A DNA stretch of 64,000 bases from Tunturiibacter empetritectus (GTDB lineage Bacteria; Acidobacteriota; Terriglobia; Terriglobales; Acidobacteriaceae): positions 785,206-849,205 of the forward strand of contig NZ_JACHDZ010000001.1 in assembly GCF_014201375.1 (NCBI RefSeq). Direction: 5' to 3'. Each line of letters opens with the position of its first letter. Within the stretch, counting starts at the first letter, position 1. Positions 26,362 to 35,306 of the stretch are shown here, in pieces. The position numbers and the translations under genes are program-made. A model generated the notes under the pieces. That model was given only the letters and a program-made list of their open reading frames with translations. It was not told the DNA's origin and did not search any database.

Positions 26362-27861
26362 TTAGTGTCCGCTTGTGGTTGCTGGCGTCGCTTCGCCGTT
26401 TAGGGCCAGGTGGCGGGAGGCGTCGATGGCCGGTTGCAGGTCGTTGCCGCGCAGGGTTGTTAGGAACTTGACGAGTGCGGTGGTCTCGGAGGGGTTGAGG
26501 GCGTTGCCGTAGGCGGGCATGTTGCCTCCGCCCTGCAGGACCTGGCGGATGATCTGGTCTTCGGTCATGTGTCCGGCTACGGCGTCGAGTGCGGGTCCGC
26601 GGAGACCGCCTTCGCCGCCGATGGAGTGACAGTTGCGGCACTGTTTGTTCTGGAGGACGAGGGCGCCTTCGCGTTCGAGCGGGGTGCGGTTGTGGAGGTA
26701 CGCAACGGGGATGGGATCGCTGGTCCAAGCGTTCATGATGGGACTCCACGGCGTGTAGGTGCCTAGGTGGGTAAAGACGCCGAGCGAGACGGCTAGCACA
26801 GACACGATCAGGACGGCTGCCGGCCGACGGGAGACGTGCTTTTCGCCTTCGCCGGAGAGCAGTGGGAGGAGGATCATCGCGCCGATGCCGAGGACCGGCA
26901 TGATGAAGAGGACCGGAGTCTCAAGAGCTGGCGGGAGATAGGCGAGGACGGCGTAGAGCCAGAGGAAGAAGTAGTCGGGCTTGGGCGCGGTCTCGATGAT
27001 GGTGGGGTCGGGTTGGCCGCTGGGCCCGAAGGGGCCGAACCAGAGGGCGCAGGCGATGACGGCGAGCATGATGGCGGCGGCGAAGGCGGCGTCCTTCCAT
27101 GCGGCGTCGGGGACGAAGGGAATGCCGGTTTTTTTCTCGAGCTCGTGGTACTCGCGCTGGTAGGTGGATTTTTTGACGAGACGGCCGGGCATGGGCCAGT
27201 CGTTGATGCCGAGACGGAGGACCATCCAGACGTGAAGACCTACAAGGCCGAGCAGCATGCCGGGGATGACGAAGACGTGGAGGGCGAAGAAGCGGGAGAG
27301 GGTATTGCCGGCGATGATGGGGCCGCCGAGCATGAGGCCGACGAGTGGGCCACCGATGAGCGGAACGCGGCTGAGAATGGAAGCGCCGATGCCGAGGCCC
27401 CAGTAGGCATCCTGGTCGAAGCGCAGAACCTGGCCGGTGAAGGCCATGCCGAGGGTTAGCAGCAGGAGGAAGACGCCGATGATCCACGTGAGCTCGCGGG
27501 GGAACTTGTAGGCTCCGAAGAGGAAGACCTGCACCATGTGGATGAGGACGATGGCGACCATGAAGTCGGAGCCCCAGCCGTGCATGGCGCGGAGGAACCA
27601 GCCGAGTTTCACGTTGTGGTCGAGGAACTGGAGGCTGTTCCAGGCGTTGCTGGCGGTGGGGGCGTAGACGAGGGCGAGGAGGACGCCGGTCAAGATTTGA
27701 AGTATGAGAATGACGGTGGCGGCGCTGCCGAAGACGTACCACCAGCTGGCGGTGTTGGCGGGGACTTCGTGCTCGGCTGTTTCGATGAGGGGTGCGCCGA
27801 GGCCGAGACGGGCTTCGAACCAGTTGTAGACCTCGAGGCTGCGTTGTTTTAAGTCTGGCAT
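26362..27861 (-). CDS. Cytochrome b (b6-type) fused to a C-terminal cytochrome c domain
   Basis: 499 residues from ATG 27859-27861, overlapping the Rieske stop by 13 bases. The N-terminal half has the four haem-b ligands His94/His108 and His195/His210, spacing as in cytochrome b6. A subunit-IV-like part follows with a divergent Qo motif (KPDYF at 294-298) and three helices. The last 100 residues are a class I cytochrome c: CRNCH at 408-412 and a likely Met448 ligand in NMPAYG. The fusion would pass electrons from quinol oxidation directly to an attached haem c. Plasma membrane. Confidence 0.92.
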   Translation of the reverse strand: MPDLKQRSLEVYNWFEARLGLGAPLIETAEHEVPANTASWWYVFGSAATVILILQILTGVLLALVYAPTASNAWNSLQFLDHNVKLGWFLRAMHGWGSDFMVAIVLIHMVQVFLFGAYKFPRELTWIIGVFLLLLTLGMAFTGQVLRFDQDAYWGLGIGASILSRVPLIGGPLVGLMLGGPIIAGNTLSRFFALHVFVIPGMLLGLVGLHVWMVLRLGINDWPMPGRLVKKSTYQREYHELEKKTGIPFVPDAAWKDAAFAAAIMLAVIACALWFGPFGPSGQPDPTIIETAPKPDYFFLWLYAVLAYLPPALETPVLFIMPVLGIGAMILLPLLSGEGEKHVSRRPAAVLIVSVLAVSLGVFTHLGTYTPWSPIMNAWTSDPIPVAYLHNRTPLEREGALVLQNKQCRNCHSIGGEGGLRGPALDAVAGHMTEDQIIRQVLQGGGNMPAYGNALNPSETTALVKFLTTLRGNDLQPAIDASRHLALNGEATPATTSGH

Positions 27862-28538
27862 GAGCTGCACCTCGGCTGGGGTTGGTCGATTGCGTTGAGG
27901 CGGGCGGCGGGGCTGCCATTGATTTGGGTTAGGGGAGTGACGGTCTTTGCTTCGTTGGCGAGGGTTGGCATTCTGCCGGCGCTGATCATGAGGGTGCCAT
28001 TGGAAACTTTGTGGTCGTACTCGAAGAGGCCGCGCTCGGGTGGTCCGGAGGCGCGGGAGCCGTCGGCGTAGTAGGCGCCGCCGTGGCAGGGGCAGAGAAA
28101 GAGTTTGGACTGGGCGAACCAGCGGACGGGGCAGCCGAGGTGGGCGCAGTTGATGGCGAAGACCTGGAAGGTGTCGCCGGAGACGCGGCGGACCCAGCAG
28201 GGAATGTCGCCGGTCTGGCCGTCCCACTCGTTGGTGATGGGGTTGCGGTAGTTGACGAGGCGGGTTTCGCCTTCGGGGAAGTCGGAGAGCGGGCCGAGGT
28301 TGATCCAGGAGTTTTCGCCGGAGGTCTTCTTGAGCGCGGGGCCGAGGAGATAGCCGACGATGGGGATGGCGAGAACGACGCCGACGAGTCCGTTGACCGC
28401 GAGCGCGAGCTTGAAGAGGAAGACGCGGCGGGAGTGGCCTGCGGCGATGCTCGGGTCTTTCGTAGTCTCGGCCGCAGTCTCGACGGCTGGGTCGGTCCTC
28501 GTGTGATCGGTTGTTGGGAGCTGCTCACTCGGTGTCAT
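27849..28538 (-). CDS. Rieske 2Fe-2S protein of the cytochrome bc complex
   Basis: 229 residues. One N-terminal helix (about 38-66) preceded by RRVFLFK, a likely Tat-type anchor as in other Rieske proteins. Cluster motifs are CAHLGC (131-136) and CPCHGG (149-154), giving two Cys and two His ligands. A loop with GPPERGLFEY follows, as usual. Directly upstream of cytochrome b with overlap, so the subunits are made together. The tail has two more cysteines (CSSCQT) at the very end, which is unusual. Confidence 0.95.
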   Translation of the reverse strand: MTPSEQLPTTDHTRTDPAVETAAETTKDPSIAAGHSRRVFLFKLALAVNGLVGVVLAIPIVGYLLGPALKKTSGENSWINLGPLSDFPEGETRLVNYRNPITNEWDGQTGDIPCWVRRVSGDTFQVFAINCAHLGCPVRWFAQSKLFLCPCHGGAYYADGSRASGPPERGLFEYDHKVSNGTLMISAGRMPTLANEAKTVTPLTQINGSPAARLNAIDQPQPRCSSCQT

Positions 28539-28604
28539 TGCTTCCTGCTCCTGCGTTGCACTTCGTTTTTCACTGCGTCTTGTTTTCTGTGGTGAGAGTG
28601 CTGT

Positions 28605-29354
28605 TTAGTGGGAGTGATAGGGCTGGCCGGGTTCGGCGATGCGTTTGGAGGCCAGCCAGGCGATGATGTCGGTGATCTGCTGATCGGTGAGGGGCTGGGC
28701 GGAGTCGGAGCGCCAGTCGGGCATGCCCTCGTCGGGACGGCCCGCGATGACGATGCTGCGCAGGTCCTGGTTGCTGATGAGGGCGAGATAGGACGGGTTG
28801 ACGATGGAGCCGAGTTTGCCTGCGCCTGTCTTTGGGTCTCCGGGGGTGCCTTCGCCGTCTGCTCCGTGGCATCGTGCACAGGAAGCGGCGTAGGCTTGCT
28901 GGCCGCGGTTGGCATCGCCCTGCGAGGTGGCCGCGTAGGGTGGAGGAGTTACTCCTGCTAGTTGATCCGGGGCGCTCCACTGCTGCATGATTCCCTGCGA
29001 CAAGATGGTGACCTGCTTGTCGGTGAGTGATCCGCCGGAGGATTTTGCGAAGGCTGGCATGAGGCCGCCGGGGACGCCTCTGGTGATGGTCTGGTGGATG
29101 GTCTGCTCTCCGGCTACTGCGAGGTAGACGGGGTTGGCGAGCGCGATGGCTGCGCCGTTTTTGCCGTTAGCTCCGTGGCAGGCTGCGCAGTTCTCTTTGT
29201 AGAGGGTTGGGAAGTCGAGGACTTCATCGGGTCGTATGACCTCGGGGCCTGGTCCGGGGCGGCCGTGGATGCTGCTGCATCCGATGGTTGCGAGGCAGGC
29301 AGTCGACAGCATGAGGGTACCGAACACTTTAAGTCTGTGAGGGACTGCGCTCAT
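28605..29354 (-). CDS. Dihaem c-type cytochrome lipoprotein
   Basis: 249 residues, start at ATG 29352-29354 overlapping the stop of the preceding gene (ATGA). An N-terminal signal with a probable lipobox (LATIGC, Cys26) anchors it outside the membrane. Two class I cytochrome c domains follow: CAACH (56-60) and CARCH (159-163), each with downstream Met candidates (GGLMPAF, EGMPDW). It could take the place of cytochrome c1 or act as the shuttle between the bc complex and the caa3 oxidase. Confidence 0.9.
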   Translation of the reverse strand: MSAVPHRLKVFGTLMLSTACLATIGCSSIHGRPGPGPEVIRPDEVLDFPTLYKENCAACHGANGKNGAAIALANPVYLAVAGEQTIHQTITRGVPGGLMPAFAKSSGGSLTDKQVTILSQGIMQQWSAPDQLAGVTPPPYAATSQGDANRGQQAYAASCARCHGADGEGTPGDPKTGAGKLGSIVNPSYLALISNQDLRSIVIAGRPDEGMPDWRSDSAQPLTDQQITDIIAWLASKRIAEPGQPYHSH

Positions 29355-30220
29355 AGGTCTTCGTCTTTCGTAAGAGGTACATCGCTGTGAATACCGGCGC
29401 GAACGGCGAAGGGCAGAGATCGAAACTGCGGAGTGCGCACCTTGACCTGGAGGTTGACGATGAAGCCGCAGACCAGACCGAAGGCGATCTGTGAGATGAC
29501 GAACCATAGCCAGTTGATGCGGGCGTTGAGGACAGGGCTGATGACTCCGAGTGCGGAGTAGAGAAGGCCGGTCCAGAGCAGGGGAGCGACGAAGCCAGCG
29601 GTGAGGATCGGTTTTCTGGGGAACATCGGCAGCATGGCTCCGTAGAGAAGGCCGATGAGGACGGAGGTGAAGGCGTGGATGCCGGTAGCGGCTAAGAGGC
29701 CTTCGAGGTGAAACTGGCAGAGGAAGGCTGTGCTCTCGCTCGCCCAACGGACGAAGCCACCTGCGGCCAGAAGATTCACGGCGTACCAGATGCTGTGAAA
29801 TTTGAGGAGGCCGAAGAGAGCTGCGGGAACGATCATCGCGATGCCGCCTACGATGCCTCCCTTGATGCCGGAGGTGATGCTGAAGGTTTCAACCGGCAGC
29901 AGCGTGCGATGGGCTGCGCTGACGGGAAGTTGCTCGCGTGTGGTGCGGGTGCTCGCGATCTTCATGACGCCAGTTTGTACGGGGACGGCGACGTGAAGCT
30001 CGTGCGGGAAGATGTCGAAGAACCAGCCGAAGATGGCGCGCAGAGTCAGGATGAGTCCTAAGAGGCTGAGGACCCAGTGGGTGACCATGCCGGTGATCAT
30101 GAGCGAGACCCCGAGCGCGAGGACCATGGGCCAGGGCGTCGGCGCCGGGAGGATGACGGTGTCGGACCGGTGCTCGTGCTGGTGATCTTGTGCGGATTGA
30201 GTGAATTGTTCTTCCTGCAT
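29351..30220 (-). CDS. Unrecognised polytopic membrane protein inside the respiratory operon
   Basis: 289 residues. Residues 26-75 form a two-helix hairpin (WPMVLALGVSLMITGMVTHWVLSLLGLILTLRAIFGWFFD) that looks like a small oxidase subunit IV. The rest has five or six helices with many glycines (GIKGGIVGGIAMIVPAALFGLL, ALGVISPVLNARINWLWFVISQIAFGLVCGFIV). No haem or metal motif. The position between COX3 and the dihaem cytochrome, with a 4-base overlap to the latter, suggests a structural or linking subunit. I cannot assign a family. Confidence 0.78.
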   Translation of the reverse strand: MQEEQFTQSAQDHQHEHRSDTVILPAPTPWPMVLALGVSLMITGMVTHWVLSLLGLILTLRAIFGWFFDIFPHELHVAVPVQTGVMKIASTRTTREQLPVSAAHRTLLPVETFSITSGIKGGIVGGIAMIVPAALFGLLKFHSIWYAVNLLAAGGFVRWASESTAFLCQFHLEGLLAATGIHAFTSVLIGLLYGAMLPMFPRKPILTAGFVAPLLWTGLLYSALGVISPVLNARINWLWFVISQIAFGLVCGFIVNLQVKVRTPQFRSLPFAVRAGIHSDVPLTKDEDL

Positions 30221-30241
30221 CGTGCTCCTCCTTTCCGGAAG

Positions 30242-30853
30242 TTATCTGCCTATGACGTAGACGACGAGAAATACGACGACCCAGACTGCGTCGACGAAGT
30301 GCCAGTAGAGGGAGAGGACTTCGAGCTTCTCGGAGTGCTCTTCTTTTACGTGGCCGGTGAGCGAGAGCCCGAGGGTGAGAGAGAGCATGATGAGGCCAAC
30401 GACTACGTGGGTCGCGTGCAGGCCGACCAGAGAGTAGTAGGTGGTGCCGAAGAGGTTGGTTTTGATGGTGAGGCCTTCGTCGTGGATGAGGTGATACCAC
30501 TCCTGGGCTGTGGTGGCGAGAAAGATGGTGCCGAGAAGGACGGTGGCGGCGAGGTTGAGGGTGCAGCCTCGGAGGTTATCTTTGCGCAGAGAGCTGACGG
30601 CGAAGTGAACGAAGATGCTGCTGGAGAGCAGACAGATGGTGCCGAAGATGGGAAGCTCGAGGACCTGCGCGGGAGTTGGGCCGCTGAGGCTCTTGCCGAT
30701 GTAGTAGATGTAGGCGACGACGAAGATGATGAAGATCGCGGACTCGGCGATGATGAGGCACGCCATGCCGATGTTGCCGCGATAGGGCAGCTTCCATGGG
30801 GTTTCTACCGGGCCGTCGATGGGGATTCTGCTTGCTGTCGTTATGGTTGTCAT
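30242..30853 (-). CDS. ctaE: Cytochrome c oxidase subunit III
   Basis: 203 residues with five helices, the short bacterial form of COX3. Typical segments: GMACLIIAESAIFIIFVVAYIYYIG, GLTIKTNLFGTTYYSLVGLHATHVVVGLIMLS (with the conserved His-x-x-His-V) and SLYWHFVDAVWVVVFLVVYVIGR at the C-terminus. Start and the COX1 stop share one base, so the two are coupled. Confidence 0.95.
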   Translation of the reverse strand: MTTITTASRIPIDGPVETPWKLPYRGNIGMACLIIAESAIFIIFVVAYIYYIGKSLSGPTPAQVLELPIFGTICLLSSSIFVHFAVSSLRKDNLRGCTLNLAATVLLGTIFLATTAQEWYHLIHDEGLTIKTNLFGTTYYSLVGLHATHVVVGLIMLSLTLGLSLTGHVKEEHSEKLEVLSLYWHFVDAVWVVVFLVVYVIGR

Positions 30854-32535
30854 TATTCGTAGTCCGCGTCTGGATCTTCAGGGTGCTTGATATCCCACAG
30901 TGGGCGGCGGCTGCTGACCGTGGGCTCGATGGCGAAGTTGTAGGACGGAGGCGGCGATGGGACCGACCACTCGAGGGTCCAGGCGTCCCAGGGATCGTGG
31001 CCGGCCTCTTTGCCTTTGTAGTAGGAGTGGATCATGTTGTAGACCAGAACGAGTGTGCCTGCGGCCTGGAAGATTGCGCCGACGCCGACGATGAAGTTCA
31101 AAGTGTCCCAGCCGCGGCCGGCTTCGTAGGTGTAGATACGTCGCGGCATGCCCAGGATGCCGGGGACGTGCATGAAGTCGAACGTAAGGTGGAAGCCGAT
31201 GAGGAAGAGCCAGAAGTGCCACTTGCCCAGAGTCTCGCTCATCATCCTGCCGGTGACCTTGGGGTACCAGTAGTAGAAGGCGCCGAAGAGCGAGAAGACG
31301 ATTGCGCCGACGAGCACGTAATGGAAGTGAGCGACGACAAAGTAGGAGGCGCTGAGCTGCCAGTTGAACGGGGCAGCCGAGAGCATGATGCCGGTTAGGC
31401 CGGCGATGAGGAACTGGAAGAGAAAGCCGATCATGAAGATCATGGGGACGGCGAAGATGATTTTGCCGCCCCAGATGGTGGCGAGCCAATTAAAGATCTT
31501 GATCCCCGTGGGCACCGAGATGACCATGGTGGCGAAGACGAAGAAGGTGTTGCCTGCGGGACCGAGGCCAGCGGTGAACATATGGTGCGCCCAGACGCTG
31601 AGGCTGATGAAGCCGATGGAGACTGACGCTGCAACCATCGCAGGGTAGCCGAACATGGCCTTGCGGGAGAAGACGGGGATGATCTCGTTGGCGAAGGCGA
31701 AGGCTGGGAGGACGAGTACGTAGACTTCGGGGTGCCCGAAGATCCAGAAGAAGTGCATCCACAGGATGGCGGAGCCGCCGGCTTGTGTGTCGAAGAAGTG
31801 AGCGCCGAGGTAGCGATCCAGCGTGAGCATGATTTGCGCTGCGGTGAGCGGGCTGACAGCGACGAAGACAAGGCCGGCCATGACGAGATAGAGCCAGGGA
31901 AGCAGCGGCATGCGGCTCATCTTCATGCCTTTGCAGCGCATGCAGAGGATGGTGGTGACGATGTTGAGTGCGGTTCCGATGCTGCCTACGCCGCTGAGGA
32001 AGACGGCGAGGGTCCAGTAGTCGGTGCTGTGGCCGGGAGAGAAGACCTTTGAGGTGAGAGGGGCGTAGGCGAACCATCCGACGTCGGGCGCAGAGCCTGC
32101 GGCGTAGAGGCCGCTGCCGCCGATGTAGCTGAAGTAGAGCAGCATGCCGGCGAAGGCGGAGATCCAGAAGCTGAAGGCGTTCAGCCGCGGGAAGGCCATG
32201 TCGCGCGCGCCGATCATGAGGGGGACGAGATAGTTTCCGACGCCGAAGAGGATGGGCATTCCCATGAAGAAGACCATGGTGGTGCCGTGCATGGTGAAGA
32301 GCTGGTTGAAGACCTGGGGTGAGACGAAGTGGTTGTTGGGAATCGCGAGCTGAATGCGCATCAGGATCGCTTCGAAGCCGCCGACGACCAGAAAGATGAG
32401 GGCGTAGACGATGTACATCAGTCCGATTTTTTTGTGATCGACGGTGGTCAGCCACTCGTAGATGACGTTGAGCGGCGGCCGGCCCTGCGTCTCCAGTGTC
32501 TCGTCGATTGCTTCCAATACAGGAGTTGTGGTCAT
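30853..32535 (-). CDS. ctaD: Cytochrome c oxidase subunit I
   Basis: 560 residues, twelve helices; holds the low-spin haem and the haem-copper centre that reduces oxygen. Motifs: TMHGTTMVFF early (first haem ligand), FWIFGHPEVYVLVLPAFA (CuB His and cross-linked Tyr), VWAHHMFTAGL (two CuB His), and HFHYVLVG near the C-terminus (haem a3 and a ligands). The HPEVY tyrosine marks an A-type oxidase. In operon with subunits II and III. Confidence 0.97.
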   Translation of the reverse strand: MTTTPVLEAIDETLETQGRPPLNVIYEWLTTVDHKKIGLMYIVYALIFLVVGGFEAILMRIQLAIPNNHFVSPQVFNQLFTMHGTTMVFFMGMPILFGVGNYLVPLMIGARDMAFPRLNAFSFWISAFAGMLLYFSYIGGSGLYAAGSAPDVGWFAYAPLTSKVFSPGHSTDYWTLAVFLSGVGSIGTALNIVTTILCMRCKGMKMSRMPLLPWLYLVMAGLVFVAVSPLTAAQIMLTLDRYLGAHFFDTQAGGSAILWMHFFWIFGHPEVYVLVLPAFAFANEIIPVFSRKAMFGYPAMVAASVSIGFISLSVWAHHMFTAGLGPAGNTFFVFATMVISVPTGIKIFNWLATIWGGKIIFAVPMIFMIGFLFQFLIAGLTGIMLSAAPFNWQLSASYFVVAHFHYVLVGAIVFSLFGAFYYWYPKVTGRMMSETLGKWHFWLFLIGFHLTFDFMHVPGILGMPRRIYTYEAGRGWDTLNFIVGVGAIFQAAGTLVLVYNMIHSYYKGKEAGHDPWDAWTLEWSVPSPPPSYNFAIEPTVSSRRPLWDIKHPEDPDADYE

Positions 32536-32557
32536 GCTTCGCTTCTTTCCGGTGAGG

Positions 32558-33688
32558 TTAGTGAAGCTGAGAGAGATAAGCGGTGATGACGTCGAGATCG
32601 TGATCGTTCAGGTGCATGGCCGGCATGAGCGAGCCGGGCTTCATGGTGTTTGGATCTTCAACCCACTTCCGGAGATTCTCGGGCGTGTTTTGAATCGGGC
32701 CGGAGGCGATGGTGTCGCGGCTGGCGAGGTGGGTCAGGTCGGGGCCGAAGCGGCCGGTGGCGACAGTTCCTTTGACAGTGTGGCAGTTGATGCAGGCGTT
32801 TTTCATGAAGACGGCCTGGCCTTCGGTGGCGGCGGCGTTGCCGGGAAACTCCTGTTGGGCGGGCTTGTTCTGCTGCTCGATCCACGCGGCGAAATCCTGC
32901 GGGGACTGCGCGTAGACGCGGAGGAGCATCTTTGCGTGCTGGGTGCCGCAGTATTGAGCGCATTGGCCGAGATAGAGGCCCGTCGCTTCAGGGTCGATCC
33001 ACATGGTGTTGACGCGGTTTGGAATCAGGTCCATCTTGCCTGCGAGACGAGGCACCCAGAAGCTGTGGGAGACGTCGGCGGAGGACATGGTGAGATAGGT
33101 TGGGGTCGGCGATGCGGGATCGCTGATGGGGACGTGGAGCTCGTTTGCGGTGACGACGCCGGACTTGGGATAGCGATACTCCCACCAGAACTGATGGCCG
33201 ATGATGGTTACATCGATGGCGCTTGCGGGCTTGGGGATTGCCTCGGTTCCGAGGATGACGCGCGTGGTGGTGAGGAAGAGGGTGACGACGATCAGGATCG
33301 GGATGACGGTCCAGGAGAGCTCGATCTGGTTGCTGCCGTAGATCTGGGCGGGCTCGCGGTTGGAGTCTGTGGAGCGGTGCCGGAAGCGGACGAGTGCATA
33401 GAGCAAGAGGCCGGCGACGATGAGAAAGATGGCAAGCGTGATAGACAGGACCAGCATCGACAGGCCAAAGGCAGAGCGCGCTGGGGTGCCTGCGGGATCG
33501 AAGATGTTTGTGGGGGATTGCGCGAAGGCCGTGCCGGCGATCAAAGACACGCTGCACGCCACTCCCCGCAAGATCCATGCAGGCACACTTCTGATTTGCG
33601 GGGTGTCTGTCGGCGAATGTCTGGTGAAAGGAGACAAGGCGGTATGACCTCGATACGCAACAGGTTGAAAGAGCATCACTAGAGCCAA
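32558..33688 (-). CDS. ctaC: Cytochrome c oxidase subunit II with fused cytochrome c (caa3 type)
   Basis: 376 residues as drawn; a GTG at 33584-33586 (residue 35) directly before a good signal peptide (PAWILRGVACSVSLIAGTAFA) may be the true start. Two helices (about 75-100, 124-142), then the cupredoxin domain with the CuA site: His208, Cys243, Cys247, His251, Met254. The usual CxExC loop reads CAQYC, Gln in place of Glu. After this a cytochrome c domain with CINCH (299-303) makes it caa3 type. First gene of the operon. Confidence 0.95.
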   Translation of the reverse strand: MALVMLFQPVAYRGHTALSPFTRHSPTDTPQIRSVPAWILRGVACSVSLIAGTAFAQSPTNIFDPAGTPARSAFGLSMLVLSITLAIFLIVAGLLLYALVRFRHRSTDSNREPAQIYGSNQIELSWTVIPILIVVTLFLTTTRVILGTEAIPKPASAIDVTIIGHQFWWEYRYPKSGVVTANELHVPISDPASPTPTYLTMSSADVSHSFWVPRLAGKMDLIPNRVNTMWIDPEATGLYLGQCAQYCGTQHAKMLLRVYAQSPQDFAAWIEQQNKPAQQEFPGNAAATEGQAVFMKNACINCHTVKGTVATGRFGPDLTHLASRDTIASGPIQNTPENLRKWVEDPNTMKPGSLMPAMHLNDHDLDVITAYLSQLH

Positions 33689-33924
33689 GAATCTGAATCA
33701 GATGTTAAACCAATCCAGCACGATTGATTGAACCTGCGAGAACATTTTGTTTCGTTTATGACATTCACCGCGTTAGATGGGGATCGTATGCAAATGGCGG
33801 CAGCTTTATAAAAAAAAATTGAGGATGCAAAGCTGCTGGTTGTGAGGTGCTTTATAGCGGCTAACTCAAGCCAGGTTGAGAGAACGCTGCTGGACGCAGC
33901 TATGCTGCCGGGCTTGAGGTGGAT

Positions 33925-34983
33925 CTAGTCGAACAGAGGCGATTGCAGACCTTCGGCGTCTCGAAAGTTGCTTAGGCCGACGCCCACCAAACGGAAACGC
34001 TGAGTGGATTTGAGATGGATGCGCTCTCGGAGGAGTAGAGCGATCGCGATGAGTTCTTCGCACGATTCGGGAGGGGTGGAAGGGGTGTGGCTGCGGGTGA
34101 GGATGTTGAAGTCGCTCGTCTTTAGTTTTAGAACGACGGTGCGTGCTATGCGACCGTCTTGGCGGGAGGCGATCCAGACTTTTTCTGCGAGACGGCGGAT
34201 CAGCTCCTCGGTTTCGGAGAGGGGAATGTCGCGCTCGAAGGTGTCTTCGGCAGAGATGGATTTGGTTGGCCTGTCTGGAACGACCTTGCTGTGATCGATC
34301 CCCCGGGCTAGCTCGTGGAGGCGTATTCCGTAGCGTCCGAACTGTGCTTCGAGTGCGCTTGATTCCAGAGCCAGCAGGTCAGCGATGGTGAGGATGCCGA
34401 TCTGCTTCAGGCGAGTCTCGGTGACCTTTCCGACGCCGGGGATGCGTGCGACGGGCAGAGGAGGGAGGAAGGTTTGAACCTCTTCGGGTTGAATGACGAA
34501 GAGACCGTTTGGTTTGCGCCAGTCGGAGGCGATCTTGGCGAGGAACTTGTTCTGCGCCACGCCGGCGGATGCTGTCAGATGCAACTCGTCGTGGATCTGC
34601 TGGCGGATGGTGATGGCTACTCGCGTTGCGGTGGGCAGGCCGGTCTTGTTTTCGGTGACGTCGAGATATGCCTCGTCGAGGGAGAGTGGCTCGATCAGAT
34701 CGGTATGGCGCTGGAAGATCTCGCGCACGGCACGGGAGACGGCGCGGTAGCGAGTGAAGTCTGGTGGCACGAAGATCGCCTCAGGACAAAGTCGTTCGGC
34801 ATGGATCGCCGGCATTGCGGAGTGGACGCCGAAGCGTCGTGCCTCGTAGGAGGCCGCACAGACGACGGATCGCTTGCCCCGCCACGCGACGACGACGGGT
34901 CTTCCGCGCAGCGCCGGATCATCACGTTGCTCGACCGAGGCATAGAACGCGTCCATATCTACGTGAACGATCTTGCGAACCAT
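33925..34983 (-). CDS. dinB: DNA polymerase IV
   Basis: Y-family translesion polymerase, 352 residues. Active-site acids Asp9 (HVDMDAFYASVE) and Asp103/Glu104 (SLDEAYLDV). The helix-hairpin-helix thumb region reads IPGVGKVTETRLKQIGI. The little-finger domain follows, and the protein ends in QSPLFD, a beta-clamp binding motif of the QxxLF type. It stands alone, divergent from the tRNA-Gly region; I see no LexA-type box in the short upstream stretch. Confidence 0.96.
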   Translation of the reverse strand: MVRKIVHVDMDAFYASVEQRDDPALRGRPVVVAWRGKRSVVCAASYEARRFGVHSAMPAIHAERLCPEAIFVPPDFTRYRAVSRAVREIFQRHTDLIEPLSLDEAYLDVTENKTGLPTATRVAITIRQQIHDELHLTASAGVAQNKFLAKIASDWRKPNGLFVIQPEEVQTFLPPLPVARIPGVGKVTETRLKQIGILTIADLLALESSALEAQFGRYGIRLHELARGIDHSKVVPDRPTKSISAEDTFERDIPLSETEELIRRLAEKVWIASRQDGRIARTVVLKLKTSDFNILTRSHTPSTPPESCEELIAIALLLRERIHLKSTQRFRLVGVGLSNFRDAEGLQSPLFD

Positions 34984-35121
34984 GATTCAGATCCATGATA
35001 GGCCTCGGGGTTGAGATTGAAGGGGGAAATGTCGGCGGCGATCTCTTGATGGGGGCGCGATGTGCGATCACTGTGCCTGGTGCATTCTGTTTTGAGGAAA
35101 GCTCCGTGAAGCGTGGGAGCG

Positions 35122-35150
35122 TTCGAGTTACCTGAATATTTGCGTATAAT
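35122..35150 (+). promoter_or_regulatory. Promoter of tRNA-Gly
   Basis: Perfect -10 box TATAAT at 35145-35150 with TTCGAG 17 bases upstream as a weak -35. Transcription would begin near 35157, only a few bases before the mature tRNA start. Confidence 0.75.
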
Positions 35151-35160
35151 GGGACTCGAT

Positions 35161-35235
35161 GCGGGAGTAGTTCAGTGGCAGAACGTCAGCTTCCCAAGCT
35201 GAATGTCGCCGGTTCGATCCCGGTCTCCCGCTCCA
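35161..35235 (+). tRNA. tRNA-Gly (anticodon CCC)
   Basis: Acceptor GCGGGAG pairs fully with CTCCCGC; anticodon stem TCAGC/GCTGA with loop TTCCCAA gives CCC, reading GGG. The T arm contains GGTTCGATCC. CCA is encoded. 75 bases. Confidence 0.97.
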
Positions 35236-35251
35236 GAATTCGAAGCATAGA

Positions 35252-35285
35252 AAAAGGCGTTCAAGCTTGTGCTTGAACGCCTTTT
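35252..35285. terminator. Bidirectional intrinsic terminator
   Basis: 15-bp perfect stem AAAAGGCGTTCAAGC / GCTTGAACGCCTTTT with loop TTGT. T/A tracts on both sides make it work for tRNA-Gly on the plus strand and for the protease gene ending at 35307 on the minus strand. Confidence 0.92.
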
Positions 35286-35306
35286 CTATTGGCAATGAGC
35301 CGAAGT

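Noticed and set aside
25514-33688. Alternative complex III
   Set aside because: The operon has Rieske and cytochrome b genes and none of the Act iron-sulfur or NrfD-like subunits.
33800-33836. Inverted repeat GCAGCTTT / AAAGCTGC upstream of COX2
   Set aside because: Only 8-bp arms around an A-rich 21-base centre, no T tract after it; may be chance.
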